Assembly (NCBI GenBank): GCA_030220185.1
Contig: JASPKZ010000423.1
Coordinates: forward strand, 1,195,501 to 1,259,500
Origin: Diploptera punctata
Taxonomy: Eukaryota; Arthropoda; Insecta; Blattodea; Blaberidae
DNA: 64,000 nt
Reading direction: 5' to 3'
Both the position numbers and the translations under genes were made by a program. Under the pieces are notes generated by a model. It saw only the letters and a list, made by a program, of their open reading frames with translations. It was not told where the DNA came from and did no database searches. Position 1 is the first letter of the stretch, and each line of letters begins with the position of its first letter. Positions 30,585 through 40,728 of the stretch are shown here, in pieces.

Positions 30585-31216
30585 TTTTTAGTTACCTTAT
30601 TTGCTCATAGGTGTCGTGGATGGCATGCGGTCAACACACCAACCCAATGAGACATCTGACAGGCAACTATATTACTAGGATGTTGATGTCGGTACATTTT
30701 GTTTAGAGGCATTTTTATTCAGGCTTAAGAATCTTTTACGGGTCTGAAAATCTTCAGTCTGGGGACCCACGGCTTAACCCATTCGCCTCTAAAGACGAGG
30801 TAGACTCGCCGGCAGTTAAATGGCCTTCAACTCAGAAGACGAGGTACACTCGCTGTCATACGTAAGTATATTTTGCAATATTTTGTACATCCCTTGATAG
30901 GGTAATCTTTTGTTAACATTTATGAATAGTACAGGTAGGTGTTTTGGCCTTCACCCCTAGTGTGATCTCAAGTGCCGTTATCTTTTGATTGTTTTGAATG
31001 TCTGGAAATAGACGATATAATTTACGGTAACTTAAAACCGGTTTCTGGGGAAATGCATTGAGCATTTAAATATGAAGCGAATGGGTTGAAGTCCCTCCTG
31101 GAGGATTTGCTCCTTGGATTTTTCCGTCTAAAAAATCAATCGACCTCGGCCGGGTTTGAATCCGGGACCCTCGGGACCCGAGGCAAGTAGCATAATCACT
31201 AGTCCACCGCGGCCGA
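30585..31216 (-). mobile_element. SINE family B, interrupted by a MITE
   Basis: The minus-strand head at 31130-31216 (GGCCGCGGTGGACTAGTG; box B-like GGATTCAAACC) and body resume at 30773 after the MITE. The tail runs to about 30585 (TAGTAATATAGTTGCCTGTC, then GATGTCTCATTGGG). The uninterrupted order is visible at 42523-42905. Confidence 0.8.
30778..31085. mobile_element. piggyBac-type MITE with TTAA target
   Basis: Ends CCCATTCGC and GCGAATGGG. Flanks TTAA (30774-30777) and TTGA (31086-31089), the second one base off. 308 bp, no ORF. The second copy at 38758-39013 has TTAA on both sides and matching subterminal sequence in the opposite orientation. The left subterminal block (AGACGAGGTAGACTCGC) is duplicated here. 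CCC ends plus TTAA are the hallmark of piggyBac. Confidence 0.85.
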
Positions 31217-31385
31217 CAGATCATTTCCTTAGAAAGTATAAAATATGATAAAGTTGTGGGTATACTTTTTTATTCTTACTTTATATTTTGCACTCTCAGC
31301 TATTTGCAATATATAAAAATTGCAAGTGTATATAAAGAGATGCCTGATATTTATTTTAAGAATCTGGTGGCGAAATTCCAAATCA
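31217..31385. other. No recognised feature
   Basis: Short AT-rich spacer. Confidence 0.4.
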
Positions 31386-31610
31386 AACGAAGAATATTAT
31401 GGATGATATTATACGTAAATTGATTGATCACACTCTCAGAAGAGAACTAGTGAGTGTGCCAAAGAGAGCTTTGGAATGTAATCCACAGGGATTGCCTAGA
31501 ATAAGAGGAAGTCCAAATGGCGCAATATTGTAATAACAGAAATTGTACGTGGGAAAAGCTGGATTGAAGTCAGGAATTTCTTATGTATTATTAATTTAAC
31601 AATTGGTATC
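31386..31610 (+). pseudogene. LINE ORF2 C-terminal remnant
   Basis: LIDHTLRRELVSVPKRALEC followed by NPQGLPRIRGSPNG and, out of frame, a GKSWIEVRNF block. It resembles the NPQG-RRRGRP-TWRR and G-SW-E endings of some LINE proteins. This is inferred from pattern only and is badly decayed. Confidence 0.45.
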
Positions 31611-31805
31611 AATGGAAGAGAACGTCAAAAGTTTAAAATATATAAGATTACTTAATCAAAAATTTAATTTATTTTCAAAAGATCGATGACATTTAGAAAG
31701 ACCGGAAGTGACCATAATATATATTCATGAGGATATTATAGAAGAAGGCTGACAATGATAACGATAACTTAGTAATTAAAATAATAATAATATTAATAGG
31801 CCTAA

Positions 31806-32627
31806 TCTAATATATAAAAATTAATGTTTGTTTGTTGGTTTGTTTCTTCGTATTCTGTGCGCGGCCTTACCGTTGATCCGATTTCGATGTTTTTTTTTCT
31901 TCAAAATGTTCAGGACATTCCCGGGATGAACATAGGCTATAATGCAGTTGCAATACTCAACCCCTTCACCCCTAAAAACACCCTTAGTAGTGAAAAACGT
32001 GAAATAAATTCCCTATTTTGATACTTAAATGACTTACGCTGCCTAAACCATAACAAATACACCAAATTAATGTATGCAAAATTGAATATCTGAAACAAAT
32101 CTGCAAAAAAGGCCGCGACAGCATATGTTTATATTTTAGGGATAACTCACAATAACCATTTTTGTATTTCATTGATGCCAAGAAGATCGGGATAAGTAGA
32201 TTCCCGGGCAAGCGTGCTCTGCCGTACCGTTCATCCGATTGAGATGGGGCTTTTTGAAAAAATGTTCAGGAGATTCCGAGTATGAACATAGGCTATAATA
32301 GCGTTGTAATATTCAAATCCTTCACCCAGAAAATCGCCCTTTGTAGTGAAAAACGTGAAATAAAGTCTCTATTATGACGCTTAAATCGGTTAGTTGCCTA
32401 AACGATAACAAAGACACCAAATTAATGTACATAGAATTGAATATCTTAAAAAACTCCACATAAAAGTCCGCGACAGCGTATGTTTATCTTGTACCGATAA
32501 CTCACAATAAACATTTTTGTCTTTGTTGATGCCAAGAAAATCGGGGTAAGCATAACCCCGAACGGCTGGTGGTATAAACACATTAACATTTATTTAGGAG
32601 TAGCAACGCAGGCCGGGCATTAGCCAG
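31806..32627 (+). mobile_element. Helitron-like element, non-autonomous (H1)
   Basis: Begins A|TCTAATATATAAAAATTAATG and ends GGGCATTAGCCAG|T, a one-base variant of CTAG. Length 822 bp. Internally there are two tandem units of about 370 bp, each running from CCGTTGATCCGATTTCGATG to AGATCGGGATAAGTAGATTC. No Rep/helicase. The whole length aligns with 50375-51199. Confidence 0.7.
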
Positions 32628-32681
32628 TAATAACTATATAATAATTATTTCGATGTTTTTTATGATTATTATTTTGATTAC

Positions 32682-33016
32682 ATCCACCGCTATGGTCTCG
32701 AGGTAGCGTGCTGCCTTGTCACACAGCGGGCCCGGGTTAGATCCCCGGTCGGGGCAGTTTTTCTGTGTGGGGTTTTTATCGGGGTTTTTTCTCACCTGTA
32801 AGACAAAGTCAGGAAAACGTTAAGGCCCAAACGGTTCGCGAAATCATATGGCCATCATCATCATCCTCACCCTTATCATCATCATCCTTCACCGATGTGG
32901 TAAGCAACGAGAAGCTACCACACCTACAGTTCCCTAATAAAGCTGCAAGCATAGCATAAAAATGCTATGATTGCAGTGAAATTCCTCCCTCGGGCAGAAT
33001 TACTATGGATGGATGG
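32682..33016 (+). mobile_element. SINE family A with 11-bp TSD
   Basis: ATTTTGATTAC at 32671-32681 and 33017-33027 flanks the copy. The 3' end is a (GGAT)n repeat, which shows the natural tail of this family. Boxes A and B are mostly intact (GGGTTAGATCCC carries one change). Confidence 0.9.
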
Positions 33017-33053
33017 ATTTTGATTACCATATGTTCATTATTATGATTGTATT

Positions 33054-33300
33054 ATCGGCTGCGCTGGACTAGTGAATATGTTCCTTGCCTATAGTTCCGA
33101 GGGTTGCTGGTTCAAACCCAACCGGACTCGATGGATTTTTAGAATGGGAAAATCCAAATTACAAGACCTGCTGGAGGGACTTTAGGCCATGGGTGTCGAA
33201 TCTGAAGATTTCATGTCCAGTATAAAGTACCACACGTCTGAATAAAGAAACCTCTATGAAAAATTAACCGACCTTTATCCATCCAAGTAATATCTTAGTT
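33054..33300 (+). mobile_element. SINE family B
   Basis: Head GGCTGCGCTGGACTAGTG with box B-like GGTTCAAACCC. Body ends CTGAATAAAGAAACCTCTAT. Diverged from the other copies. Confidence 0.7.
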
Positions 33301-34149
33301 GCCTATTAATTGCCTCAATGACACGAAATACTAAAAACAAATCACTCGTTAACGTCTGTAGCGTAACTAAATTAACCAAGTTACTGAAAGGTGGAAATTT
33401 TGAAAACATGGCAAAAAATACATTTTTATTTTATTTGTTTTTAATAACTCTAATTCATTAGGATCATTTTCATGTAAAAATGTTTATTGTAGGAGCCAAA
33501 TTGAGTCTGTGACGTAAGAGTTTGAATACCCCTGCACGTGAGGTCAGCATCACTACTTAAACTTTAACATGTGTTTTTTTTTCCTGTTTCCTTTTTTTTT
33601 ACATTTTCCAAAACTTAAAATGCTCCTTATGATACAATTTTTATGCTATCAAAGTGAAATTTTATAGTTAAGCTCCCCAATATATGCTAATTTAAATTCT
33701 CTATGCAGTTACTAGTCTAAGACATATGTTTTCTTTTAAATTAAGATGGAAATGCATGAGAGTGGGTAAAAAAATACTTTTTCTTTAAAAAATGGAAATA
33801 AGCAGTATCCTCCCATTGTGATTTTTTTGCATAGCTAATGTATTTAGTGGAATCATAAAGACTCTGAATCTCAAATTGCATGAGATAAAATTTAAAATTG
33901 TATCGTAAGGAGAATTTTTAGAAAATATTTAAAAAATAGATTTAAAAATCATAATTCTGAAACGATTCTACTTATGAACACCAAACTTCACAGAAACACT
34001 TCTATAAACACATAATGTATGTGATAAAAATTCAAAATAATCAGATGAAAAAAAAATTAAATTCACCTGTCGGTCCCCTTAATAAGACTGCAGCATGGAA
34101 GCACCCGTGTCCCTAAGTGGATTGTATAATGTATAGCTAAACATTCCAT
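33301..34149. other. No gene or recognised repeat
   Basis: AT-rich stretch with T- and A-runs and no coding or structural signal that I can support. Its end (CACCTGTCGGTCCCCTTAA, about 34068) could be an element border. Confidence 0.4.
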
Positions 34150-34445
34150 TCCGATGACGCAGTTTGACCTCTAGCATTATAGGTACTTTTGCGTGTCACA
34201 CGCCATTCGCGCCTTAGAATGACACGAACTGTCGGAAGAGTGATTTTATCTATGAATCAAATATATACTTTTTTGACCACAGAAGGACATGAAGGGTCTC
34301 TCCGAATGAAGGACCCACACACATATTCATACAAAACATGAATATAAAGATTATGATGGCCAGATGATGTTCGGGGACCCTTTTAGGCCTTACCGTTTCC
34401 TTACATTTATCTTACAGGTGAGGAAAAACTCGGAAAAAAAGGTTA
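34150..34445. repeat. Composite: repeat P plus SINE A remnant
   Basis: 34150-34310 matches repeat P (CTGTCGGAAGAG, ATTTTATCTATGAA). 34330-34440 is a minus-strand SINE A body (GGCCAGATGATGTTCGGGGA to CAGGTGAGGAAAAACTC). The same junction occurs inverted at 44030-44450, so the two parts move as one unit. Confidence 0.6.
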
Positions 34446-34492
34446 AGTTAGGTTGGGTTGGATTGGGATAGGTTAGGTTAGCTTAGGTTGTT
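34441..34492. repeat. Degenerate TTAGG-like tract
   Basis: GGTTAAGTTAGGTTGGGTTG, then GATAGGTTAGGTTAGC. TTAGG is the insect telomere unit. This tract is short and imperfect and may be only low-complexity sequence at the end of the SINE remnant. Confidence 0.4.
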
Positions 34493-34919
34493 GTAGAAAA
34501 ACCTCCCTAAAAAGACTCAAATATTGCAACCAAAACATATCAATTATTCCTAAAACCATTATTGAGAAATAGAAAAAAAATGCGTGTAGGTAGGCCTATA
34601 GGCCTAATAAAAAACTGTTGCACTTTATAATCATAATGACAATATTTTTCGTATGAGTATTTTCTTAGTATTAGAATAAATATATCCTCAACTCGTGTCC
34701 AACTCAGGGTCGGGTCAAGGACTGGGATGAGATGAAGCCCCTATATATTTTTTTATTGAATCTCCAATAATATGAACCCTATTTCACCATCCGGTATGTT
34801 AGGGTTTTAGTTACAATACAGTTAATTATTTACAGTAATTTAGAGTGTGGTTAATTTCTAGCGTTACATAATAGGCCTAACGTAATATGAACAAATAAAC
34901 AAATTAATTAACAAACCCA

Positions 34920-35265
34920 AGAAAAACTAACTCAAAGTCTCTTAAAAATATGATGGATAAAGTCACACAGCTTTCTATAGCAACACTTCTTACATAAAAT
35001 ATGTGACAAAGGCAGTTGAAATCTATTATGGCAATAACCTAATTTTTTAATAAATTCTTGTCTTTTGGAATCAAATGCGGGACACTCAAATAACAGACGT
35101 GAGATAGTCTGGCTGGAGGTTTTGCAAATACAGGTATCTGTACTTATTTTAAATCGTTCCAAATAATGTCCAAATTTACCGTGTCCAGTCATAAATTGTG
35201 TTAATACAAAATTTGGTTCTACGTATTTGCACTTTATTCGGTCATATATATAGAGATTTGTGAAT
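34920..35265 (-). pseudogene. LINE ORF2 C-terminal Cys/His region (R1/jockey or I type)
   Basis: The minus frame reads EPNFVLTQFMTGHGKFGHYL, then FKISTDTCICKTSSQTISRL and LFECPAFDSKR, a C-x-C-x(n)-C region typical after the reverse transcriptase or RNase H in these clades. 86 codons are open from the first Met and the true frame extends upstream to about 35261. The rest of the ORF is absent. Confidence 0.75.
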
Positions 35266-35269
35266 GATA

Positions 35270-35507
35270 AGGGTGCCGGCCAACCACGCCTGACGAACCA
35301 TAACGATTACAGATGAATGAAATGAAATGAAATGGATGAGTATGGAGAAATGGTGGAATGTAATTGTGGCAGAGGAAAACGGGAGAAAAACCTGCCAGAG
35401 CTCCGTTTCGTCCACCACGAAACCCACATAGAGTGACCGAAATTCGATCTCGAGACGCCGGCGGTGAGCGGCGAGCGTCTAACCACTTGCGCCACGAAGC
35501 CGCCTAG
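35270..35507 (-). mobile_element. tRNA-derived SINE, family F
   Basis: The minus-strand head starts GGCGGCTTCGTGGCGCAAGT (box A-like) with box B-like AGATCGAATTTCGG. The body GTGGGTTTCGTGGTGGACGA ends in a (CATTT)n run at 35311-35335. No other copy in the window. TSD not identified. Confidence 0.65.
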
Positions 35508-35949
35508 TATAAGAATACAATAAGTAATTCTATAATTTTCTAAGACAAATTTGCTTTGTTGTAATTTTAACGTGTATATTTACCACAAAAAGAGTAATCT
35601 CAGAGAATTCCCATTCAATATCACATTTCTTGGGATTGCTATCTTTCTCTATTATGAAGTAATATGATATTGGACACAAAATGTAAAACATTGAAACTGA
35701 ATATTACGTTTTATTTATTTCACAGAGCAGAAATACATTCTACCCTGCAGACTTCTCATTAACAAAACACATAACACCACTGCATATGCAAGCTTTTATT
35801 ATTTGCTCAACGCTATTCTCGGAAATGTAATATATTTAGAAACAGATTTTGATAAGCTCAACAAACAAAATGTATCCTTATGATAACAGAAAGTTTAAAT
35901 GTAATCTGTTACTCTACAATTCCCGAATAGGATAGACATGTTCGGAATT
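35508..35949. other. No gene or recognised repeat
   Basis: AT-rich spacer with no feature I can support. Confidence 0.45.
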
Positions 35950-36531
35950 AATTCACATCAAGTCTACGTGCCAAGTACATCAGTTGGGAATTCGAAGACA
36001 CCATGCCACGTACATAAATTCAAATATAAACTCGGAAAAACACAACATTTATTGTTGCAGATATCACAAAATCGACTGTTTTAATTACGTTATTGAAGAC
36101 GAGATACATATTTTAGGAAAATGTAACGATTTAGAATATTGGAGGCATCAGTTATTATCTGAAAGATTTCTAAATTCAAATCGTGAAATATTGGCATGAT
36201 ACGAGTTAATGGTAAATCCGGAAAATTGGATAATCTTGGGTAAATTTCTGGACAAAACGCCGAAAATAAAAACAACACTCATTCATGAATAAATAAATGT
36301 TATCAAAATGTATTACCATTAATTCTAAATAATTGTACATAACCTAATTAATGTATAATATTATTGTATTATTATCTAATTGTGATATTGTTTTATTTTT
36401 TGTTTGTCTTTATATTATTACCAAACATTACTTTATTGTAACGGACTTTAACAGCAAGTACGGCTTACTGCCCGTGCGACCCATACATGTAAATAACATT
36501 GCATGTATCTTACTTTTAGTCTAATAAAGCC

Positions 36532-36598
<67 letters not shown>
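35950..36598 (+). pseudogene. LINE family E, ORF end, 3' UTR and (CTA)n tail
   Basis: 35984-36199 encodes NYVIEDEIHILGKCNDLEYW (a Cys/His-type tail region). An indel follows near 36199, then WIILGKFLDKTPKIKTTLIHE and a stop at about 36291. The 3' UTR ends CTAATAAAGCC followed by (CTA)n at 36532-36598. The matching end at 29330-29795 lacks the CTA run. Confidence 0.7.
36532..36598. repeat. (CTA)n microsatellite, LINE E tail
   Basis: About 22 units directly after AATAAAGCC, consistent with template slippage at the LINE 3' end. Confidence 0.85.
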
Positions 36599-36639
36599 AT
36601 TACTATAAAAATGATTCTCATGATTGAATGGAACTCGTG

Positions 36640-37690
36640 CACTACAATAAATTGTCTAACAAGAGAACTTTCAATCATTACATGCGGAAACCTACCTTGA
36701 AATTGTTCCCAGAAAAGGGTTGTGATGTTCCAAGGCCTGTACAAAAAATACCTGCCGCTTTTAACTACAAGCCATTAGAATCCAGCGTCAAATTTCTCAT
36801 TTAAACTGCAGGGAAGTAATAACCTGTTAAATTGGATAATCCTGAGAAACTGTCCCCGCGTCGATTCTTGCCTCACTCCATTCCATTCAGGCAGGAGTGT
36901 CCAACTGCTTCAAATAGTGAGTTGTCATTGCTGGATACTGCATTCGATTTCTGTATCTTCAGATAAAAACGTGAGGTAATTTTTTTGGATACTGTCTTGG
37001 TACATCACAACATTTCTTCTTCTTCTTCTTCTTCTTCATCCAATGTTTAAGTCTGTTGGCTCGTCCCGGTTTCACGAAAGCTAGAATTATTGAAATTGTT
37101 GAGACCATCTTCTATTTGGGCATCCAACATTTCTCGTTCCTGTTCTCTGGGAGATATTTCAAGGTAGTTTTAGGCAAGCAATGGTTGAAAGTTTGCTTGT
37201 AAGGATGAAAACCGAACAAACATCTGAAAAATGCAAAGTAGAGGAAAAATAAGGAAGAGGTTGAAGAGAAAAGGAAGAAAAAGTGACAACTTACACGGGA
37301 ACTATCAACCATTGCATGCCGAAACCTACCTTGAAGTTTCCCCCAGAGAAGCGCTGTGATGTAGAAAGGTTGTGTCCAAAATATGTCTTTTTATTAACCC
37401 CAAGGCACAGAAATCCAAGCCAGAATCCAGCAATGGCAACCCTCTGTACGGGGCAGACGGACTCCCTGCTTGAGTAAGAGCGGAGTGGAGTGATGCGGGA
37501 CGCGACACGGACGGTTGTTACTGAGGGTTATGCAATATATCTATTCGCGAGTTGTATTACTTTACTATAGTTTAAATGAGAGTTTTGGCGCTAGATTTTA
37601 GTGCCTTGTTAAAAACAGCAAGCAATTTTTTGGACACCATTTTGGTACATAACCACTCTTCTTTGGAAGACATTTCAATGTAATGACTTA
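36640..37690. repeat. Several copies of a short repeat M in both orientations
   Basis: AACCTACCTTGAA preceded by CATTGCATGC or CATTACATGC occurs at about 36660 and 37300 (plus), and as its complement at about 37145. A related GGACAC(C/T)-TTGGTACAT block occurs at about 36985 and 37635. A (CTT)n run fills 37015-37037. The remaining sequence shows no gene. The units lie next to the palindrome at 37692. Confidence 0.4.
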
Positions 37691-37691
37691 G

Positions 37692-37912
37692 GCTTTCACG
37701 GCCGGAGTTATTATGATGATCTTGTAGAAGATTTCCGGGCTGTTGGCCGTGGTCTTGAGGCTTCTAGTTCCCCAAAGTTTCGCCAGAGACTGCGTCCGGC
37801 ATCCTCAAGGGTTGTCTTGAGGATGCCGGACGCAGTCTCTGGCAAAACGTTGGGGAACTACAAGCCTCAAGACCACGGCCAACAGCCCGAAAATCTTCTA
37901 CAAGATCATTTC
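37692..37912. mobile_element. Near-perfect palindrome of Penelope-type 3' ends
   Basis: TTGAGGATGCCGGACGCAGT, CTCTGGCAAAACGTTGGGGA and AGCCTCAAGACCACGGCC on the right are mirrored on the left. Arms are about 100 bp with a centre near 37807. GATGCCGG...AAACGTTGGGG is the kind of sequence found after Penelope-like ORFs. No coding part is left. Confidence 0.65.
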
Positions 37913-38174
37913 AATGTAAGTTTGGCCATGCAATGTTTGACAGTTCCCTTGTTGGTCAGGAAGTAAATATTTTACATTGACCAATGTTGCGATTTAGCGA
38001 TAAAGGTTGATTAATAGTGATGTGTGACATTAATAGTGACCCACTTTGTTATGTAACAAAAATATTGCCAAGAACAGTAAAGATGACTGGAATAAGTACC
38101 TTCACGATTATCAATTTCTACGTACGATACCTGCCCACACTTGCCAGTGAGCTAGTCTGGTTGCAGTTATATCA

Positions 38175-38600
38175 TAACTAATATCTAACTCTAACTCACT
38201 GGGACTATCGAACCCATAGGTTCAAGGCCGTGCGAACATAAGTTCTCTATACATCCCTATCCTGAGCTTTTGTTTTCCGATCATCTCCTGTGTAATCTAC
38301 TTAATGCTATTCTCCCAACTCATTCTTGGCCTGCCTATTGGAAGCTTTCCCTCTGGTTTTCCTACAGGGAGCTTTCATGCCCCTCTTTAATTCCCAATTT
38401 GTGCCACATATCCTGCCAATAGCCGTCAATGAGACTTAGCTCCTTTTATTATATCTGGTTTTCCTATAAAGATCATACAGTTCATTGGTATGAAATCTTC
38501 TCCATTCGCCTGTATGTTTAGCTCTCTTTCATCCAAAAATTTCCCTAAGATCATTATTCTTAAATAGTTCCCCAGTGGAACCATTTTCCGCGTTCTGGAC
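38175..38600 (-). pseudogene. LINE family L2, 3' fragment
   Basis: The complement of the L2 tail: CTATCGAACCCATAGGTTCA (3' tip), TCTATACATCCCTATCCTGA, and CTCATTCTTGGCCTGCC (the GRP region). The most intact of the minus-strand L2 tails, but frameshifted. Confidence 0.7.
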
Positions 38601-38757
38601 GGTTGTATTTTTACGGATAAGGATCGTCAGTCTTTTATGAAGGTACTTTTCTTCCTCAGGCTTATCGACTTTGACTTGTCCGACACGAGTAACTCTTTCG
38701 GCAGCAATGCAACCCGCCCCGCCGGTTTAGCACTCGGGGTCATTTAACCCATTCGCT

Positions 38758-39013
38758 TCAAGTTTAAATGCTGGATTAATTTCTCCAAAAACTGAATTTA
38801 AATCACCATAAATTATATTGTCTGTTTTAAGACATTCAAAACGAACAAAAGATAACGGTACTTAATATCTCAATAAGGGCGAAGACGAAACACAGTCCTC
38901 TACTATTCATAAGTGTTAACAAAATATTACCCTGCCAAAGGATGTACAAAATATTACAAAATATCTAACAGTCAGAGTTAAGCGAGTGCACCTCGTCTTC
39001 TGAGGCAAATGGG
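38758..39013. mobile_element. piggyBac-type MITE, second copy
   Basis: CCCATTCGC to GCAAATGGG with perfect TTAA at 38754-38757 and 39014-39017. 256 bp. Inverted relative to 30778-31085: its right end carries CTCGTCTTCTGAGGC. Without the internal duplication seen in the first copy. Confidence 0.85.
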
Positions 39014-39389
39014 TTAAGTACTTAAGGCTCTCCACCATGACAAGGTTAATTTTACTTGACCATATTCTTAAATATTTTCAATTGAGAAAATAATTGATAT
39101 TGTAACTTGCATAAGATCCTCCGCTACTAATGCTGCCAAAAATGTTTGTCACATCTTAACATAAATATAACTTCCTGCTGGTGTGTCCAAATACTCTAGG
39201 GGAGAGTTTTAGAAAGAATAAATTTACACATCTTTAACACGATCGGAATGTTAAGTTACAAACTAACGAAATTAGTTAATGTATCACTGTATAATACAAT
39301 TTAATAAAACCTTAAAATGAAAATGTATCCCATAAGATATATTAATTTAATTTATTTTTATTTTTAATAAAATAATATAACAATTAAAC

Positions 39390-39575
39390 ATCCAAGGAGC
39401 AAGTCCTCTGGGAGGGAGTCGTGCTCCTGAGTCTGAAGATTTTCAGATTCGTAAAATATCCTTAAATCTTAATAAAGATACCTCTACCTCTAAGCAAAAT
39501 TAACCGATCTCATCATCCTAGTAATACCTTAGTTGCCTGCTAGATGTCTCATTGGGTCGGTGTGATATCTGTAGA
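39390..39575 (+). repeat. SINE family B body and tail, headless
   Basis: CCAAGGAGCAAGTCCTCTGG, GAGTCTGAAGATTTTCAG and CCTTAGTTGCCTGCTAGATG, TCTCATTGGGTCGG. The tRNA head is missing, so this is a 5'-truncated copy. Confidence 0.65.
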
Positions 39576-39593
39576 AAAATAAGGGATGATAAA

Positions 39594-39985
39594 TTAACAT
39601 GATTTAGTGATAAGATGTTAGTTATATAATTTTTACCTGGTAAGTCAGTCGTACTCAACTAAATTATTAAACTTCTTTAAGTTATACTAATATGGAGGCC
39701 TTTGGAAAACAGTGTTTCATCTTCTGCGTTTAAACTGGAACTGATGGTGTTAATCAGTTCCAGTTTAAACGCAGAAGATGAAACTTTGTTTTCAAAAGGC
39801 CTCCATATTAGAATAACGTGGAGAAGTTTAGTAATGGTGTTAATCAGTTCCAGTTTAAACGCAGAAGATGAAACTTTGTTTTCGAAAGGCCTCCATATTA
39901 GAATAACTTGAAGAAGTTTAATAATTTAGTTGAGGACGACTGACTTACTAGGTAAAAATTATATAATTAACATCTTATTACATAA
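39594..39985. mobile_element. Palindrome with a duplicated arm, Penelope 3'-end type
   Basis: The left arm (39594-39752) reads inward TAAGTCAGTCGTACTCAACT, AAGGCCT, then CATCTTCTGCGTTTAAACTG. The right arm mirrors it to 39985, and the inner 110-bp block (CAGTTCCAGTTTAAACGCAG to GAGAAGTTTA) is present twice in tandem. The order GAAGATG, CGAAAGGCCT, TTGAGGACGACTGAC equals that of the Penelope end at 42296-42365. Confidence 0.7.
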
Positions 39986-40203
39986 CCTCAACGGTGCTTT
40001 AATATGAATTTCAAACGTGTTGACGATCTAGTAAGTCATAACAGAGGAAGACTAAGGCCCAACATAGGGCTGTTACGCCATTGTGTATGTATAATATGAA
40101 ATTATGTATGTTTTTATGTTTTCCTTCTCTACTGTCAAGGATCTTTCGTCACTTTTCGCAGACCCTATTTGGATAAGTTTGTTAAATAATTAAATAAATA
40201 AAT

Positions 40204-40330
40204 ACAACAGTATTCAAACAGTTCATAACTTGGTTTTGATAGATTTTTTCTTTCGATAGTCCGATACGTTTAAGCAAGTTAGCATAAGAAAGTGAGTTTC
40301 TACAATTTAACAAAATAAATCTATATATTC
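40204..40330. repeat. Repeat N, copy 2
   Basis: Resembles 268-430 (ACAACAGTATTCAAAC, ATAGTCCGATACG, ATTTAACAAAATAAA). Function and class unknown. Confidence 0.35.
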
Positions 40331-40728
40331 AACAATATACAGTGGGTAATTTGATCAATTGGTTGATTAATTAATTTTTCTTTGATTGACAAATTACTTC
40401 CTTCGGGCCACTCTTCCATGGTAATGATTTTCTCTTAGGAAAATAGGAACTGTGGAATGACTTTCAATACTTCTGATCGTGATTTGTATTTATTACATAA
40501 CCGAGCAATAATAATTTTAGGTTTTTCTTCTGCTGTAAATTTTCTTTTCGGATCCATTTAACTCCTTTTGGTATTATGCACAACTGTACTGTTACACTGC
40601 TGGAGTTGATTCTGCATATGATGAGAAGACTATGATGGAAGGTACTGTAATCTTCACAGTAATATAATGTACGGTTAAAAACTATAATATAGTTACTTTG
40701 TAGGTCCGTCTCCTCAACTTAAGTTCTT

